This document shows positions 35,156-47,600 of a DNA stretch of 64,000 bases, piece by piece. The notes beneath the pieces were generated by a model. That model was not told where the DNA came from and searched no databases. It was given only the letters and a program-made list of their open reading frames with translations. Both the position numbers and the translations under genes were made by a program. How positions within the stretch are numbered: position 1 is the first letter of the stretch; every line of letters begins with the position of its first letter. Source of the DNA: Micractinium sp. NFX-FRZ (lineage: Eukaryota; Chlorophyta; Trebouxiophyceae; Chlorellales; Chlorellaceae); contig JAPTJF010000054.1 in NCBI GenBank assembly GCA_029339195.1, positions 155,028 to 219,027 of the forward strand, written 5' to 3'.

Positions 35156-36830
35156 TTTGCGGTGCTTCCTTGCTGGGCCCCGTGAGCAGCAGGAGGAGTG
35201 GCGCATGGGAAGGGCCGCCTGGTGGCGCGCCTCCATGCTTCCTGCTTACTCAGACAGCAGCAGTGCATTGGCGTTGGTGCTGCCACAAGCACGCTGCTGC
35301 AGCTGCTGCTGTGGTTGCAGCTGTGCTGCAGCACCTGGGGCAGGGGTGTGTGATGCCCACATGCTGTGCACATCATACCTGCCTTGTTGGGCCAGTTGCC
35401 TGGTGCCGCTATGCAATGTGCATTTGTCTGCTTCACAGGCATGCTGTAATGACACAAAGGCAATGGGTGCTTAGGTGGAGGGGGCGTGGGAGCAGGGCTT
35501 CATGCTTTACCTCACAAATGGGGGTGCTTTCGCCGTGCACGTGGCTGTGAGCTCGTGTCGACTCTCCAGACAGAACTTGGCTGGACCTAATTGGCAACCG
35601 AGACCAAAACTGTAGACCTGTGTCGGTCTGGTGGTCGGCTGATGAAGTATTGTGGGGTGGGGAACGGTAAGCCAAGCAAGCAAAGACAGCCGCTTGCATG
35701 GCATGGCATGGCTCACTGGCAAGGAGGATCGAGCAGCCAGGACACGGTAAAGGTGAAAGGTCACATTGATCTCCCCTGCATCAGGAGAGGCTCATGGGGG
35801 GGAAATGCACACGGTGCGAGCAGTCAATTGATTGAGTCGCCTGCGCTGGCAGTACTCATGGCGAGCGCCTGGCGGCGACACCCCTGGGCGATGCGTGGTG
35901 TGCCGCATCTCGCCGCTGCAACTATTATTTACGCAAGAAGCTGTTCAAGCTATAGGGTCATCACCCACCGGACCCAGGCTAGAGCAGGTGTGACAAGGTG
36001 GGGAGAGTCCGGCGGCAGGCTTTCCTGCTGTCGCCGGCGCATCTGCCCCAAATCCTTGCTCCGCTTGGTGCCACCCTGCCCGAACAAGCTCGCTTGTGGC
36101 TGATGTGGTTCTTCCTGACGTGGGTGTGTCATGTGAGGCGACTTGCAGCATGTGTTTCTAGCCATACACACGCAATGGTGCAAGACATTGTGGGGACAGA
36201 GTGAGGGTGTGCAGCGGCAGCGTGGGCCCATTGGCTCAGCCAAGGCGGCGCACCGCGGTGCGGCCCCGTCTGTGAGTTGCATTCGGAGACCAAAAGGCAC
36301 CGGCGCCACACTAGAGAGCGCGGCCTGCTGAGGCTTCTTGCTCGTGCTCAGATAATTGTAGAGAGAATCTTGAACACATAGTAGACTCGTGGAGAGGCCG
36401 CCGTAGACGTCTTGTTCAAGACGTGTTTAAAAACACGGGTGCCAGCGTGGCTCTTGAGAGCGAACTGCCGTTTCACAGCTCAATTCGCCTTCAGAGTTTC
36501 TATAGAATAGCTGGTTCCCTCCATTTAAATGCCAGCAAGGCGTTCAAGGCCGGGGGGAGGCCGGGAATAGCGTTTTACTCTGGCCGACGTGGAATGCCTC
36601 TTTAAACTCGCCGGATTCGTGTTCAGGAATTGAGAGGAGCATTTTGAGGGGCGAGGCGGGTGCCACTTTTCGAAAAACCTGCCCTTGGTGGGGGGGTGGA
36701 AATTACCTTTTGCGCGTCGAGTCTTCTCCTTCGTCTTCTTATCGTCTCGGCCTCTTATCCGGCCATCTTGCTGCGGCAGCTATTTGATTCGGCGGTTTGC
36801 CGCTTGTCGACACCCAAAACCCCACGCATC
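34996..36830. other. VARICOSE 3' UTR and upstream region of the 36.8 kb gene
   Basis: Contains a TGTAA motif at 35445-35449 that probably ends the VARICOSE transcript. An open frame at 35591-36103 (+) has no recognisable domain. From 36340 to 36780 the base composition becomes more A/T-rich, consistent with a promoter region. Nothing else supported. Confidence 0.5.
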
Positions 36831-38144
36831 ATGGCGGGGACAGGCGCCGCACTTCCTCCCGCCGCCCCACCCGCGCTGGCACACGACACCCGCGTGTCGG
36901 CACGGCCTGCGGAGGAGGCGGAGCGGGCCGCAGGGGCAGGCGGCGGTGGCGGCAGGCTAGAGCCACCCCAACCCGCCGCGTCTGTCAGCGAGCAGGTGCT
37001 GGCGGCCCGAGAGCTGGCGCGGGGCCATGAGGCAGCAGGTGAGCTCACGCCTGCAGCCTCCCGAGAGGGTGTTGTGCCGGTGCGGTACCACCGTGCAGTG
37101 CTGCTTGAGAGCAGGCTGGTTTGGATGGGTGCCTGGCGCCGCTAGGCAGCGGGCACCCGGCCGACTTTCACCTTCATTTCTAATTTCAGTTGCTCCCCTT
37201 CTCCCCGTTCAACAGCCGCGACCAAGGCGCGCGCCCAAGAGGCAGCCGGTGAGCTCGTGGGCAGGGACAGCAGGTGAGCTCACTTGTTGTGAGCTCACGC
37301 CTGCAGCCTCCCGAGAGGGTTTTGTGCCGGTGCGGTACCGCCGTGCAGTGCTTGAGAGCAGGCTGGTTTGGATGGGTGCCTGGCGCCGCCAGGCAGCGGG
37401 CACCCGGCCGACTTTCACCTTCATTTCTAATTTCAGTTGCTCCCCTTCTCCCCGTTCAACAGCCGCGACCAAGGCGTGCGCCCAAGAGGCAGCAGGTGAG
37501 CTCGTGGGCAGGGACAGCAGGTGAGCTCACAGCAGGTGAGCTCACAGCAGGTGAGCTCACGCCTGCAGCCTGCCGAGCGGGTGTTGTGCCGGTGCGGTAC
37601 CGCCGTGCAGTGCTGGAGAGCAGGCTGGTTTGGATGGGTGCTTTGCGGCGCCAGGCAGCGGGCACCCGGCCGACTTTCACCCTCATTTTCTAATTTCAGT
37701 TGCTCCCCTTCTCCCTGTCCAACAGCCGAGACCAGTGCGCGCGCCCATGTGGCAGCAGGTGAGCTCGTGGGCCGGGCGTGGGCTGGGACAGCAGGTGAGC
37801 TCACAGCAGGTGAGCTCACGCCTGCAGCCTGCCGAGAGGGTGTTGTGCCGGTGCGGTACCGCCGTGCAGTGCTGGAGAGCAGGCTGGTTTGGATGGGTGC
37901 TTTGCGGCGCCAGGCAGCGGGCACCCAGCCGACTTTCACCCTCATTTCTAAATTCAGTTGCTCCCCTTCTCCCCGTCCAACAGCCATCTTGGAGGCGTGC
38001 GCGGTGGGCGGGTTCGCCGCAGCGTTCTACTTTGCCATCACGGGGTCAAGCAAGAATGGCGCGGACGCGGACGTCGTTGTGTCGCACGGGGTGGCTAGCC
38101 CTTTCAGGCACAAGATCGGCAAGCGCAGGAAGGCGCGCCAGTGA
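36831..38144 (+). CDS. Unrecognised small membrane protein with tandemly repeated 33-nt exons
   Basis: Not recognised. Five exons join in frame to 155 residues: 36831-37038, 37216-37248, 37463-37495, 37726-37758 and 37984-38144. All join in phase 1 (G|...|G). Exon 1 is Ala/Pro/Gly-rich (MAGTGAALPPAAPPALAH) and ends ELARGHEAA. Exons 2-4 are symmetric 33-nt cassettes encoding AATKARAQEAA, AATKACAQEAA and AETSARAHVAA. Exon 5 begins AILEACAVGGFAAAFYFAIT, one hydrophobic stretch that could be a membrane anchor, and ends in a basic tail (FRHKIGKRRKARQ). The reading frame and GTGAG/CAACAG splice sites are preserved in every unit, which argues the model is real. Start context ACGCATCATGGCG is good. 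The hydrophobic segment with a basic C-terminus suggests a single-pass protein; function unknown. Confidence 0.65.
37016..37990 (+). repeat. Tandem exon-intron array, period about 250 bp
   Basis: Nearly four units, each with a 33-nt exon (or its edge), a GTGAGCTC donor, a shared intron body (CACGCCTGCAGCC, GCACCCGGCCGACTTTCACC) and a polypyrimidine tract ending AACAG. Spacing between exon starts is 247, 263 and 258 bp. Within units a 15-bp step, CAGCAGGTGAGCTCA, has expanded further. GTGAGCTC occurs 11 times: 37039, 37249, 37274, 37289, 37496, 37521, 37536, 37551, 37759, 37795 and 37810. Confidence 0.95.
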
Positions 38145-40229
38145 GCGCGCCGTGAGCCGCAGGTGCGGGCTGAGGGACTGGGTGGAAAGAGGTGCCAGGT
38201 CTGGTCAGGCAGCGGGCGCCTGGATGCCAGCCATTGTCGTGGCAGGCTCGCCGCGCCCCACTCCTCGTCACCCCCACGCACACATCTCTGCACCTGCTCC
38301 TTCTCCACCTGTGCTCCGTCACCGCTCACTGGCAGGCCAAGCCCAAGCGCTCCGCCGCTCCCTTGTGCCTCCAAGCAACTCCGCTGCCCATGCTACCCCT
38401 ATTCAGGACGCTTCCTGAGGTGCCGCAACCGGGGGAGCAACCAGACGACCAAGCGACGGCGCCTCACCCGAGGTTGCGTGTTGAAGCAGCATGCCCCGGT
38501 GCCTGTGCAGCAAGGTTTAAAAGGCCCCCATGGGCATGGTTTTTGGTTGCCGTGCCCTGTCCCTGGCCTCAGCTTCAACCTGCCCCAGCGTGCCTCGCTC
38601 CCATCCCCGCCGAAGTCCCGCCGGGCTTCCTTGCACCCCCTGCTTCCCCGCTCTGCACATGCCCGCTCTGCAGTAGCGTTCCCTGAGTTCTCCCGTTGCT
38701 TTCTCATGACCCTCTGTTGACCCCCTCGCACCTTGCCTGCCCGTCAATCAACCGGGGTGTGCCTGCTGCACTTCTGCTATCCCAGCAACACGAATCCTCT
38801 CCTCATCCACAGCCTACGCTTCAGCTGCTGCTCTCATCAGACTCAGATGACCAGCCAAGCTAAGCAAAGCTCTTGTAGCACCGCTGCAGTGCCTCGCATC
38901 GGGTTGTAACCTGTTCCATCATGCCCAACCCATTGCTTGATGCGCCAACTCAGCTCCACGCTGCTTTGCCACAGTGTTACCTAGGACCATGGAAAACCTG
39001 AGCCAAGAACAATGTCATGTGGTTATGACGCCTGCAATGCGCATGCGTGCAGCCTCTCCAAGGGGGAAGCCACGGGCCATAGAGTTGTTGAAAGGCCGCA
39101 GCATGGGAGAGACGCAGTATGCAATACAGATCGTGTTGCAACCAGGGGAAGCCGGTGCTACAGGGCTGGGGAGCTAGGCAGAGCACCCGCGCAGAAGAAG
39201 AAGAGCCAGCCTTGGGGTCATGGGCAGGTGCGCAGCAAAGAAGCCACGCCAGCCCAGCTGCCAGCTCAGCCGCCAACTCATCCACCAGCTCAGCTGCCAG
39301 CTCACCAGCTCAGCCAGCCCAGTCGCCAACTCACGTAGCTTCCTCGTATGCACAAGAGATAAGGGCTACTGTGGAACAAGCAGCTGGGGAGCTCACAGGT
39401 GCCGGTTTGGAAGCAGCTGCTGTGCAACCGAGGGAGGGCACAAGCCTGGCACGCCCAACATGGCCAGTAGTGCTGTGTTCTCGGGGGGCTGCCAGGTCGG
39501 GGCTGGGCGTGGCAACCTCGCACTGCCGCCCCTATGCCAGATTCTGGCCCCGCCATGCACTGATGCAGCCCTTGAGGCACTGTCCTGCTGACTTGAAGGC
39601 AGGTGTGGGTGGAAAAGACAATCCTGTGGGGCAAGGCACTGCCCCTCCCCCATGCCCGCGCGCAGCCAGCAGGAGGGGTCCATGATGTTCCCACATGTCT
39701 GCTGCTTTCCTCAAGTCATGCTCGAACGTCTTCTGTCTGATTCTTCTTCTCCGCCTCCTGCTGCTGCTGCCTCCTTGCTAGCGAATGCTCCTGTGAGTTA
39801 CAGGCGAAAACGATTAGGGGTGAGGGCGCGGAAGAGCCCTTGGGACGGGCGGAATCAATCCACACCATCCGTCTGCGCGCCAACAGTGGAAGCGTGCTGC
39901 GTGACTCAAGCGGTGCGGTACGGTGTGTGTGTGTGTGTGCGGTAGCGAGCAAACAAACAGTGCGAGGGAAACGACAAACGAACAAACAGAGCCTAAGAAG
40001 CTCCGCGGGCGCGCACAGAGCGTGCGCCACCAGCAGAAGGAAGGGGTGGGCAGGCGGGCCCAGCAACCAGGGGCACAGCCCCAGGGGACAGCTCAGCTCC
40101 CCGCGCCCATGCCGCGACCCAGGCTGCCTCAGGCAGCGCTGGCCGCATGCGCAGGAGGTGAAGGGCGCCGCCGCCAGGCTGGCGTTGCCGCCAGCTCAGC
40201 GAGCGAGGTGTCAGCTCAGCGCCAGGTCA
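38145..40229. other. Convergent intergenic region, no gene recognised
   Basis: Holds 3' UTRs of the converging 36.8 kb gene and the Rieske gene. A TGTAA lies near 38906 (+), and TTACA near 39796, that is TGTAA on the minus strand about 430 bp past the Rieske stop. Frames at 39119-39685 (+) and 39302-39694 (-) are long but lack recognisable domains. A (GT)n run sits at about 39924-39937. Confidence 0.45.
39238..39332. repeat. CAGCTCA-rich short tandem repeat
   Basis: Irregular repetition of CCAGCTCAGC, CCAACTCATC and CCAGCTCACC units over about 90 bp in intergenic DNA. Confidence 0.7.
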
Positions 40230-42946
40230 TCAGGGGGTGTTGGTGCCGACCAGCACCTTGCCGCCGTCCTCCAGGAACACGTAGTCGGGCACCTGCATTT
40301 GAGTGAGGCACAACAGTTGAGTCAGACGCACGAACTGAAGGAGATGCACATGTTGGATGCACACGCAGGCCGCCACATGGGCCCGCTGTGCGCCATGCCT
40401 CGCTGTGCCGTGCTGTGCTGTGCTACACTGCACCCCTTCTATGCCTGCAACCAACGCCTGCACCCCACGCCTGCGCGCACCTCCAGGTTGTAGGGCGCGG
40501 GGCCCTTGCGCACGCGGCCGGAGGAGTCGTAGTGGGTGCCGTGGCAGGGGCAGAACCAGGCGTTGTAGTCGCCCGCGTTGTTCAGGGGCACACACCCCAG
40601 GTGGGTGCACACGCCAACGACGATGAGCCACTGCGGGGCAGGGTGTGCGGCGGCAGGGGACGGGCAGGGGACGGGCAGGCGAGTGAGGAAGCAGCAAAGT
40701 CAACCCGACAGCACCCTGTGCGCGCCACGCCTACCATCGCAGCAATACGCTGTGTGCCTCCCCGCCTCCCCTGCCCCAGCACTCCCACTCTGTTGCACCT
40801 GCGCTCCCGCCATGGCAGCTCGCCCCCAGCATGCCGGCGTCTCCCATGCTCTCATGTCATGTCCGGGTGCCCGCCACGCACTGCGCTCGACCATGTGAGC
40901 CCGACCCACTGTGCACCCTCCCACTGCGCACCGGAACCTGCCCAAACACACACAGTACAAACCAGCATGCACATGCAAAACACACACGCAGCATCACGCT
41001 TCAGCATAAACAGTGTACACACTCCAACCAGCGCCACTCTCACGTTGGGATCCTTCACGCGCGCCGCGTCGGGCTGCGGGTCGCGCAGCTTGCTGATGTC
41101 AACCTCGTTGGCGGCAGCAATGTCGGCGGGGGTCCTGCACAGCGAGGGCCAGGGCCGGGGCGGGCGCAGGATGCGGTGAGCAGCGGCAGCAGCAGCGGCA
41201 GCGGCAGCGGGGTGTGATGGCAGGGACCCGCGCTGGCAGGTGGCGTGCCAACAGGCCGGGGGAATTGGAAACCAGGGGCCTTTCTACGCATCCCATCAGC
41301 TGACTGGCAGCACACCAGCTCAACCAAATCCCCGACTGCACAGCCGGCCCGCCCGACCCCGGCCGCACCTGTGGCGGATGAACACGGGCTTGCCGCGCCA
41401 CTTGACCGTCACCGTCTGCCCCTCCTGGATGTTCTTCAGGTCCACCTGCAAGGGGAAGAGGGAGCGCAAGAGGCAAAATGATCGCAAATGCTTTTTGGCA
41501 CACGTGGGTGGCACGTCGTTGGGATGCAGGCCATTTCCAGGACGCCGCAAACGACCCACGTTGCTTCCCTTTCTTTCCCTTCCTCCTTCCCTCCCACCCA
41601 CCTCCAGGTTTGCCATGGCCAGCACATCCTTGGTGGCCGTCATGGAGAGGAGGAACTTGAGGACGGCGAGGCGCACGGCGGCGGCGCCCACAAAGCGGCC
41701 GCCGGTGAGCACAAAGTAGGTGAAGGCGCGCTTCGAGGGGTCGCCCACGGGGAAGCGCTCGTGGTTGGTGGAGTCGTAGCTGCAGGCGGCAGGCGCGGGG
41801 GGGAGGCGGGGGGCCAGGCAAAGACACGTGGGCAACGGGCGCTTAGCAGACGCAGCGGGGATTGGGTGAAGTGGGTAGCTGCAGGCGGCACGGAGAGGAG
41901 GCGGCGGGGCAGGCAAAGATGCGTGGGCAACGGACGCTTAGCAGGCGCAGCGGGGATTGGAGGAGTGGGTAGCTGCAGGTAGCGGGGGGGCAACGCAGGT
42001 TGGGGGCACAGCAGGCAGGCATGAGCGGCGTGGAGCCTGCGCAGGTGTGACGTGCTTGCACATTGGCTGCAGGCCTGTGCTGCTGCGCTCAAATGCCGGC
42101 CGCCCCGTAGCGACCTGCCATCACATCTACGAATTACTTGCCGAGGTGCTGCTGCTGCCCGCTGCTGCTGCTGCTGCTGCCTCAATGCGTAAACGGCATG
42201 CCCACCTGCTGCCGCTGCTCCTTGCTGCCCGCTGCTGCTGTGCCACTCGCTACTGCCCAGTGCTGCCCCCTGCCTCTGCGCCCGGCTGCTGCACCCACCT
42301 GATGTCAGGGGTGGGGTTCTTCATGGCATAAGTCGTGGCCGTCAGGCCCGCTGCTTGCGCCGCTGCCAGCTCAGAGGAGGTGGCATATGCTGCAGGGGCG
42401 CGAGGAGGGCGGGCAAGCATGGGAGGGAGGGCGCAGGGCGGCTCAGGGCAGGTGGTAACCACGGCTCCACCCAGCAATGCAAGCAGATAGAGCAGCAGCA
42501 GCAGCAACAGCAGGCTCCATCGCCCTGCAGATGTGCTGCCGCCAGGCGGCAGCGGGCCGGCAGCTGGCGGGGGAGCAGCACGGCTGGCCAGGGGCGTTGG
42601 AGCCAGGCGCCTGCTCTCTCATTGCGGCCCCCCGCTCGTCAGGGAGCCAGCAGCGCCGGGAGGGAAGGGTTGGCCGGAATGACCACGAGCTGGCCTCTCT
42701 GCGCTCCCGCCTCCCCTCTGCGTGCTGGAGGCTCCATCAGAGCGCAAAAGGTGCCCACAAGCCTCCAGAGGGCGCCTCTGGAGGCCACTCACGTCTGAAA
42801 ACCTGCGCGCTGCTGGCAGAAGGCTTGTCCTCGCCCCAGCTGAAGGCCCCGGCCGGCAGGTGGTTGAAAGCCGCTGCCAAGGGAGCCGCGCCCTGCTGCT
42901 GGGACAGCAGCCGCGGGAGTAGGGCGGCAGCGCTGCGGCGGAGCAT
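40230..42946 (-). CDS. UQCRFS1: Mitochondrial Rieske iron-sulfur protein, cytochrome bc1 complex
   Basis: Electron-transfer subunit of respiratory complex III, passing electrons from ubiquinol to cytochrome c1 at the inner mitochondrial membrane. The start at 42946 gives [20 protein letters not shown], a basic, Ser/Ala-rich mitochondrial presequence. Later exons give [20 protein letters not shown], the single membrane helix ([20 protein letters not shown]) and the hinge. The head domain follows ([26 protein letters not shown]). The 2Fe-2S ligands are all present: CTHLGC and CPCHG, about 19 residues apart, followed by [18 protein letters not shown] as in mitochondrial rather than chloroplast (PetC) forms. 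Seven exons. The intron between 41780 and 42300 contains a roughly 95-bp tandem duplication. Confidence 0.95.
41765..41980. repeat. About 95-bp tandem duplication in Rieske intron
   Basis: GTGGGCAACGGGCGCTTAGC and the following CAGCGGGGATTGG recur about 100 bp apart. GTAGCTGCAGG, the exon acceptor edge near 41775-41783, occurs three times (41776, 41876 and 41970). Confidence 0.85.
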
Positions 42947-43478
42947 GGTGGCAACCCTCCTCTCGCCTCTAGCCGCGCTGGGTGTGTTGCGATCGGCTGC
43001 GCACGCGCCTCTCGATGGCAGGGGTGCTTGGGTTTCGGTCGGAGGAACCGCCAGCTAGGCAGTCGAGCAGGTGGAAACCTGCATCCTCCTGCCCTCCTCT
43101 GCGCGCCTGCCGTCCGTGCGCACTGCAATGCGACAAGAGTTGTCCAGTTGATCTGCAATGAGCCCAGCGATCGCGAAATCGGGCAGCTCAGGGGCAGGTG
43201 GCCCCCGCCTGCCGCCGCCGCCTGCCGCCATGAGCACCTGCTCTTCTGTGTTTCAGCCGTTCACTTGCTTACACAAATGCTAACTCACCCGCCTGACCCT
43301 TGAACATGACATTTTAAGTTCCATTGAACGAAGAGGGTCAATTCACACCCATTGCTATCTGCCCGGCATGACTCGGCACAGTGACACGGGTGTTCACGCG
43401 AGCAAACATGCAGCTGTAAAGCTGTCGAGTACGGTGAGGCCTCTCTGCACGCTTATCCGCAAGAAAGCCCCTCTCTCC
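42947..43478. other. Intergenic: promoter of Rieske gene and 3' UTR of the polymerase-like gene
   Basis: Lies between two minus-strand genes. TTACA at about 43268 (TGTAA on the minus strand) could terminate the polymerase-like transcript. No coding segment recognised. Confidence 0.5.
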
Positions 43479-44580
43479 TCAAAAGATGTCCAGGCGGCGC
43501 AGCTGGCCGTCCAGCCGCTGCAGCCGGCTTGCCGTGCTGAGGCGCACGTAAGTCACACTGCATTCCCCGTTCTCACACAGCACGTCGCCCATGCAGCCGC
43601 CGCTGTGGCAGTCGCGGCAGGCTGCAAAGGCGGCGGTGCGGCGCGCCTCCTCCTCCGACTGCTCTTCAAGCACGCCCAAGTAGACCTCCTCCCACTTGCC
43701 CTCGGTGCTGCAGGGGTGGGGAGCAGGGGCGTGGGAAGGGTGTGCAGGCAGACGCAGGCCGAGGTGGAGCAGGAGTATAGGGGGGGTGACTCCCACAGCC
43801 GCTAGCTTGGGCAGCAGGGTCTGGTGGGGGCCGGCCAGCGGGGAGCGGGGGGCGTCCTGGCAGGGGGGCTCTGATAAGACGCTCCATGTCCCGCACATAG
43901 CTGCTGACGTGGCACAGGGCACTCGCCAACCACAGCATGGCCAAGCGTCCTGCCCAGCTCTCCCTCCTCAATCGCTGCTGACCTGGCGCACGCCTGGCAC
44001 AGCCCGGGAGCATCGTCCATCCCGTGCCCCGCCATGTTGCTCCGGCAGCTCAGGCACTTGGGCAGCTGGCGGAAGAATTGGTTCATGCGCGCCTGCCCAG
44101 AGGCGCCGCTGCCGGCGCCGCCTGCATGCATGCACCCACGTGGAGCAACCGGCAGGTCAAGCCAGGAAGGGGCGGGTGTTCCTGAGAGAAAGGCTGGCTA
44201 GATCCATGGATTAGGCTGCCATGCCCCGTTTCAAATGCCTCCCAGGATCAAGCTCCCCCATTACACAGTGAACAACTCAGGCCTGCCAACCGCACGGCAC
44301 CTGCCCGGCAGGCCCACACAAAAGGGAAGGCTCACCAGCGCCGTTCCCGCCCCCACGCCTGCGCGTCCCAGAGGGCGGCGGGCTGGCGGGGCCCAGTGCC
44401 GCAACCGGCGGCTCAGCGGGCGCCAGCACATCCACTCTGACCTGCGGGCAGGCAGGCAGGCAGGCGGGCAGGTGAGGTGCCAGGGGGGAAGACAGAGCAG
44501 GCAGACAGGGGGAAGACAGAGCAGGCAGACAAGGGGAAAACAGAGCAGGCAGACAGGGGAAGACAGAGCAGGCGGGCGGG

Positions 44581-44636
<56 letters not shown>

Positions 44637-47600
44637 CAAGCAGTTGAGGGGTCAGGGAGGGTGGGAGGGGCGGAGACCAGGCAGCCTGATGGCCATACAG
44701 ATCAGGCAAGACTCACCCGTGTGTGCTCGCCGTGCTCCAGCTCCCGCAGCACCGTCCCCTGCTGGCTGGCTGGCAGCGCCGCCTCAAAAATCTCCTTGAG
44801 CGGGTTGAGCAGCTTGTTCCTCCAGTACAGCTCGTAGGCCGGGGGCAGGCCCGCCTGCAGATTGAGGGATGAACAACCACAGCCACAACCAGCTCTCAAA
44901 GTGTTGAGCAGCTTGTCCCATCCGTCAGAGCAGCTTGTAGGCGGGGCAGGCTTGCCTGCAGCAGGGAGCACACGCATAGGTTGTGAACATTAAGAAATAC
45001 AACGTAAGAAACAGATGTGATGTAGCACGCATTCCCGCAGCTTGCTGCTCAAGGGCTGCCGCTCTAGCCATCAAATTGTGGCATCCCAGCTCACTTGCCG
45101 CAAATGCTTGCCTTGGTTGCAGTCTGCAGTGGCCTGCACCCGTGCTGCTCCCCCACCCCCGGCCACCAACCCCACCATCACCACACACACACATTCTCTC
45201 TCCCCCCAAGTTGCCGTGCGACGGGCACCCCCCGCCCTCAAGCCTGCCTTGGCTGCAGTGTACGGGTCCTCAGCTGCATCGTCCTGCTTCTTGTACCCTG
45301 CCAGGAGCACGTACTGCAGCCGCTCCCCCTGCGGTGGAGGCATAGTTCCGAGGCAGCGCAGGTGCAAGGAAGCTATTGGAGTGAAGTGGCGAGTTGCACA
45401 GCCAGGCAGCCAGCAAGTGAGCAAGCCACAGCAAGCTGGCGGCCAGGTTCCACTGCTGCCCGGCTGCCCAGCTGCCCGCGCGCTGTGACGTCCGCCACCG
45501 CCTGCCCTGCCCTGCCCCCGGGCTCACCAGCACAAAGGTGCGCCCCGGGTCGCGCTCCTTTAGGCGCACTGCCAGTGCGTTGTGGGGCCCCTTGGCATCC
45601 TCGTCGCTTGGGCCCGCCGTGCCCGCTGCCAGGCGCTCCACCTGCATTACAGATGATTGGGCAGGCGGCAATGCAGGGGCGATGCAGGCTGGTCGTTCAA
45701 GATGAGGTGCAAGCAGCCCGTTTGTGAGGGACGGGACAGCACCAGCGGCAAGGCCTCTTTACACCTGCGCGCTCTCTGAGTCACCCAGACGCCGCCTCAC
45801 CTGCTCGCCGGTCACACGCCACAGCCCCCTGCGGTTCAGTGCAGGCAAAGCCAGGAACAGTCCCACATTAACAGGGCACGGGTGGTCAGGAACGAAGCCG
45901 AGAAAGCAACACTTGTGTCTTGGCAGAAACCATCTCTGCCCGCCACAATCCCCTGCCTTTACTTCCCCTGCATCTCAACCCCTCCGAGCACAGCAGGCAT
46001 AACATGCAGGGCACAGCAGGGCACAGCACACCCGCTCATGGCCAGCTCGCTCAGCTCCACCCGCCCGCTCAGCAGGCGCCTGATCTCCTGCTTTGCAAAC
46101 TCGACAGCGCCCCTGCAAGGGGGAGCAAGAGCAAGGAGTGGGAGCCGTCACAGGGTGGCGGGTGGCAGGGTTGCTTGGGTGGCCACAGGGGCAGCACAGC
46201 ACGGGTGCTGCTGCGGTGGCGCTTCCAAGTTTGAGTACGAATCAGGGCACTACAGGGCACTAAAGGGCACGACACAGGCCCTAGAAGAGGTAGCCCTGCT
46301 GCCCCCGGGGCTACAGCGGTGCACTGCATTGTTCTGTCCTATTCTGCGCTCACTCGGAGTCGTCCTGCAAAATGATGCGGTGCAGCACGCCCGCCAGCGT
46401 GGTGCGCACAATGGGGGCCGTCTGCAGGGCAGGGCAGGCAGGCAGAGCGTGCAGGGCAAGAGTGGGAGGGGCGCCAGGGTGCTCTGATGTATGGGGCAAG
46501 CAGCCTGCAGCGTGCTGCAACGCATGTCACCGCCAGGAATATGGCACCGCGCCCTCTTGGCTGCTCCCAACCCGTGCTCCTCACCTCCACGCCACCCGCA
46601 GTCTGGTTTAGAAACGGCTGATAACGAAACGTACACCGTGAACCCGGGCCCGGTCAGCGCAGCACAGCACAGCACAGCATGCGGCTCATCCCGCCCCACC
46701 TGCCGCCACATGCTGCGCAGGCCCTTCACCACCAGCCTGCCACCGGCCTCCACATCATCCTCCTTCTCAAACGCAGCACCCGCGTACCTGCAGGCGCAGC
46801 ATCACGCAAACTTGAAGAGCGAGGAGCGGCCCTGTGTGACTCTTTACGGGATGCCGCTGGTGCCGGCACAGAGCGCACATCATGTGGCCACAAAAGCAGG
46901 GCAGCATGCCACCAGTGCTGACGCTGCGCACAGCATGGCCACACCCCTTGCCTGCCTACCCCGGTCCGGAACAAAGGCCCGCCCCACCCCTGGGCCCGCC
47001 CCAGCACGCACCTGTTTGCCAGGAGCAGCAGGCAAGGGTTGAAGACTCGCTCAAAGGCGAGCTTCATGGGCTCCGGGAACTGAGCGGTCACCACCTGGCA
47101 AACAGGTTGGGCCAGCTGGCAGGTTTGAACTGTGAACCAGTGCCTGTATGGAAGCGCTACTACACCCTGCACGCGAAGCACACACGCCTTTGCGCCAGCC
47201 TGTCAAACGACAAAGAATTGCCCCTCTTGGCCCCTGATGCTGAGGACCCCTCCGATTCCTACAGCGTGTTGTTGTTCAGCGCAGCTGTGGTGCATGCTTT
47301 CATCTGCGTGCATTGAACCCCTACACGTGTAGTGTGGCAGTCTGTGTAAGGCCCCCAAACAAACAGCGTGTTGTTCTAGCAACCCACGACTGCTGCCAGC
47401 ACCTGAGATGCCAGCCGGCCAGCTGCAATCGCCTGCTTCGCATCGGCAGCCTGCGGGGCAGGAAGAGGCGCGCATCTAGGAGGGTCAAAGACGTGTGCAA
47501 GGCTGTGTGAGATCGGGAGCTTCCGGGAATCGACTCGGAGGCAGCAAGCAGAGATCAGTCCTTGGCGACCACCCAGCAGCAGCAACAGATCACACTGCTC

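Noticed and set aside
35591..36103. 170-codon open frame on the plus strand between VARICOSE and the 36.8 kb gene
   Set aside because: No recognisable domain and unconvincing composition; GC-rich DNA gives long chance frames, and it overlaps no supported exon.
39119..39685. 188-codon open frame on the plus strand
   Set aside because: Its Ser/Ala-rich middle is simply the CAGCTC short repeat in translation; no family resemblance and it lies between two gene 3' ends.
44575..44640. GGCA direct repeats as a CRISPR-like array
   Set aside because: Uniform 4-bp microsatellite without spacers, in an intron of a eukaryotic gene.
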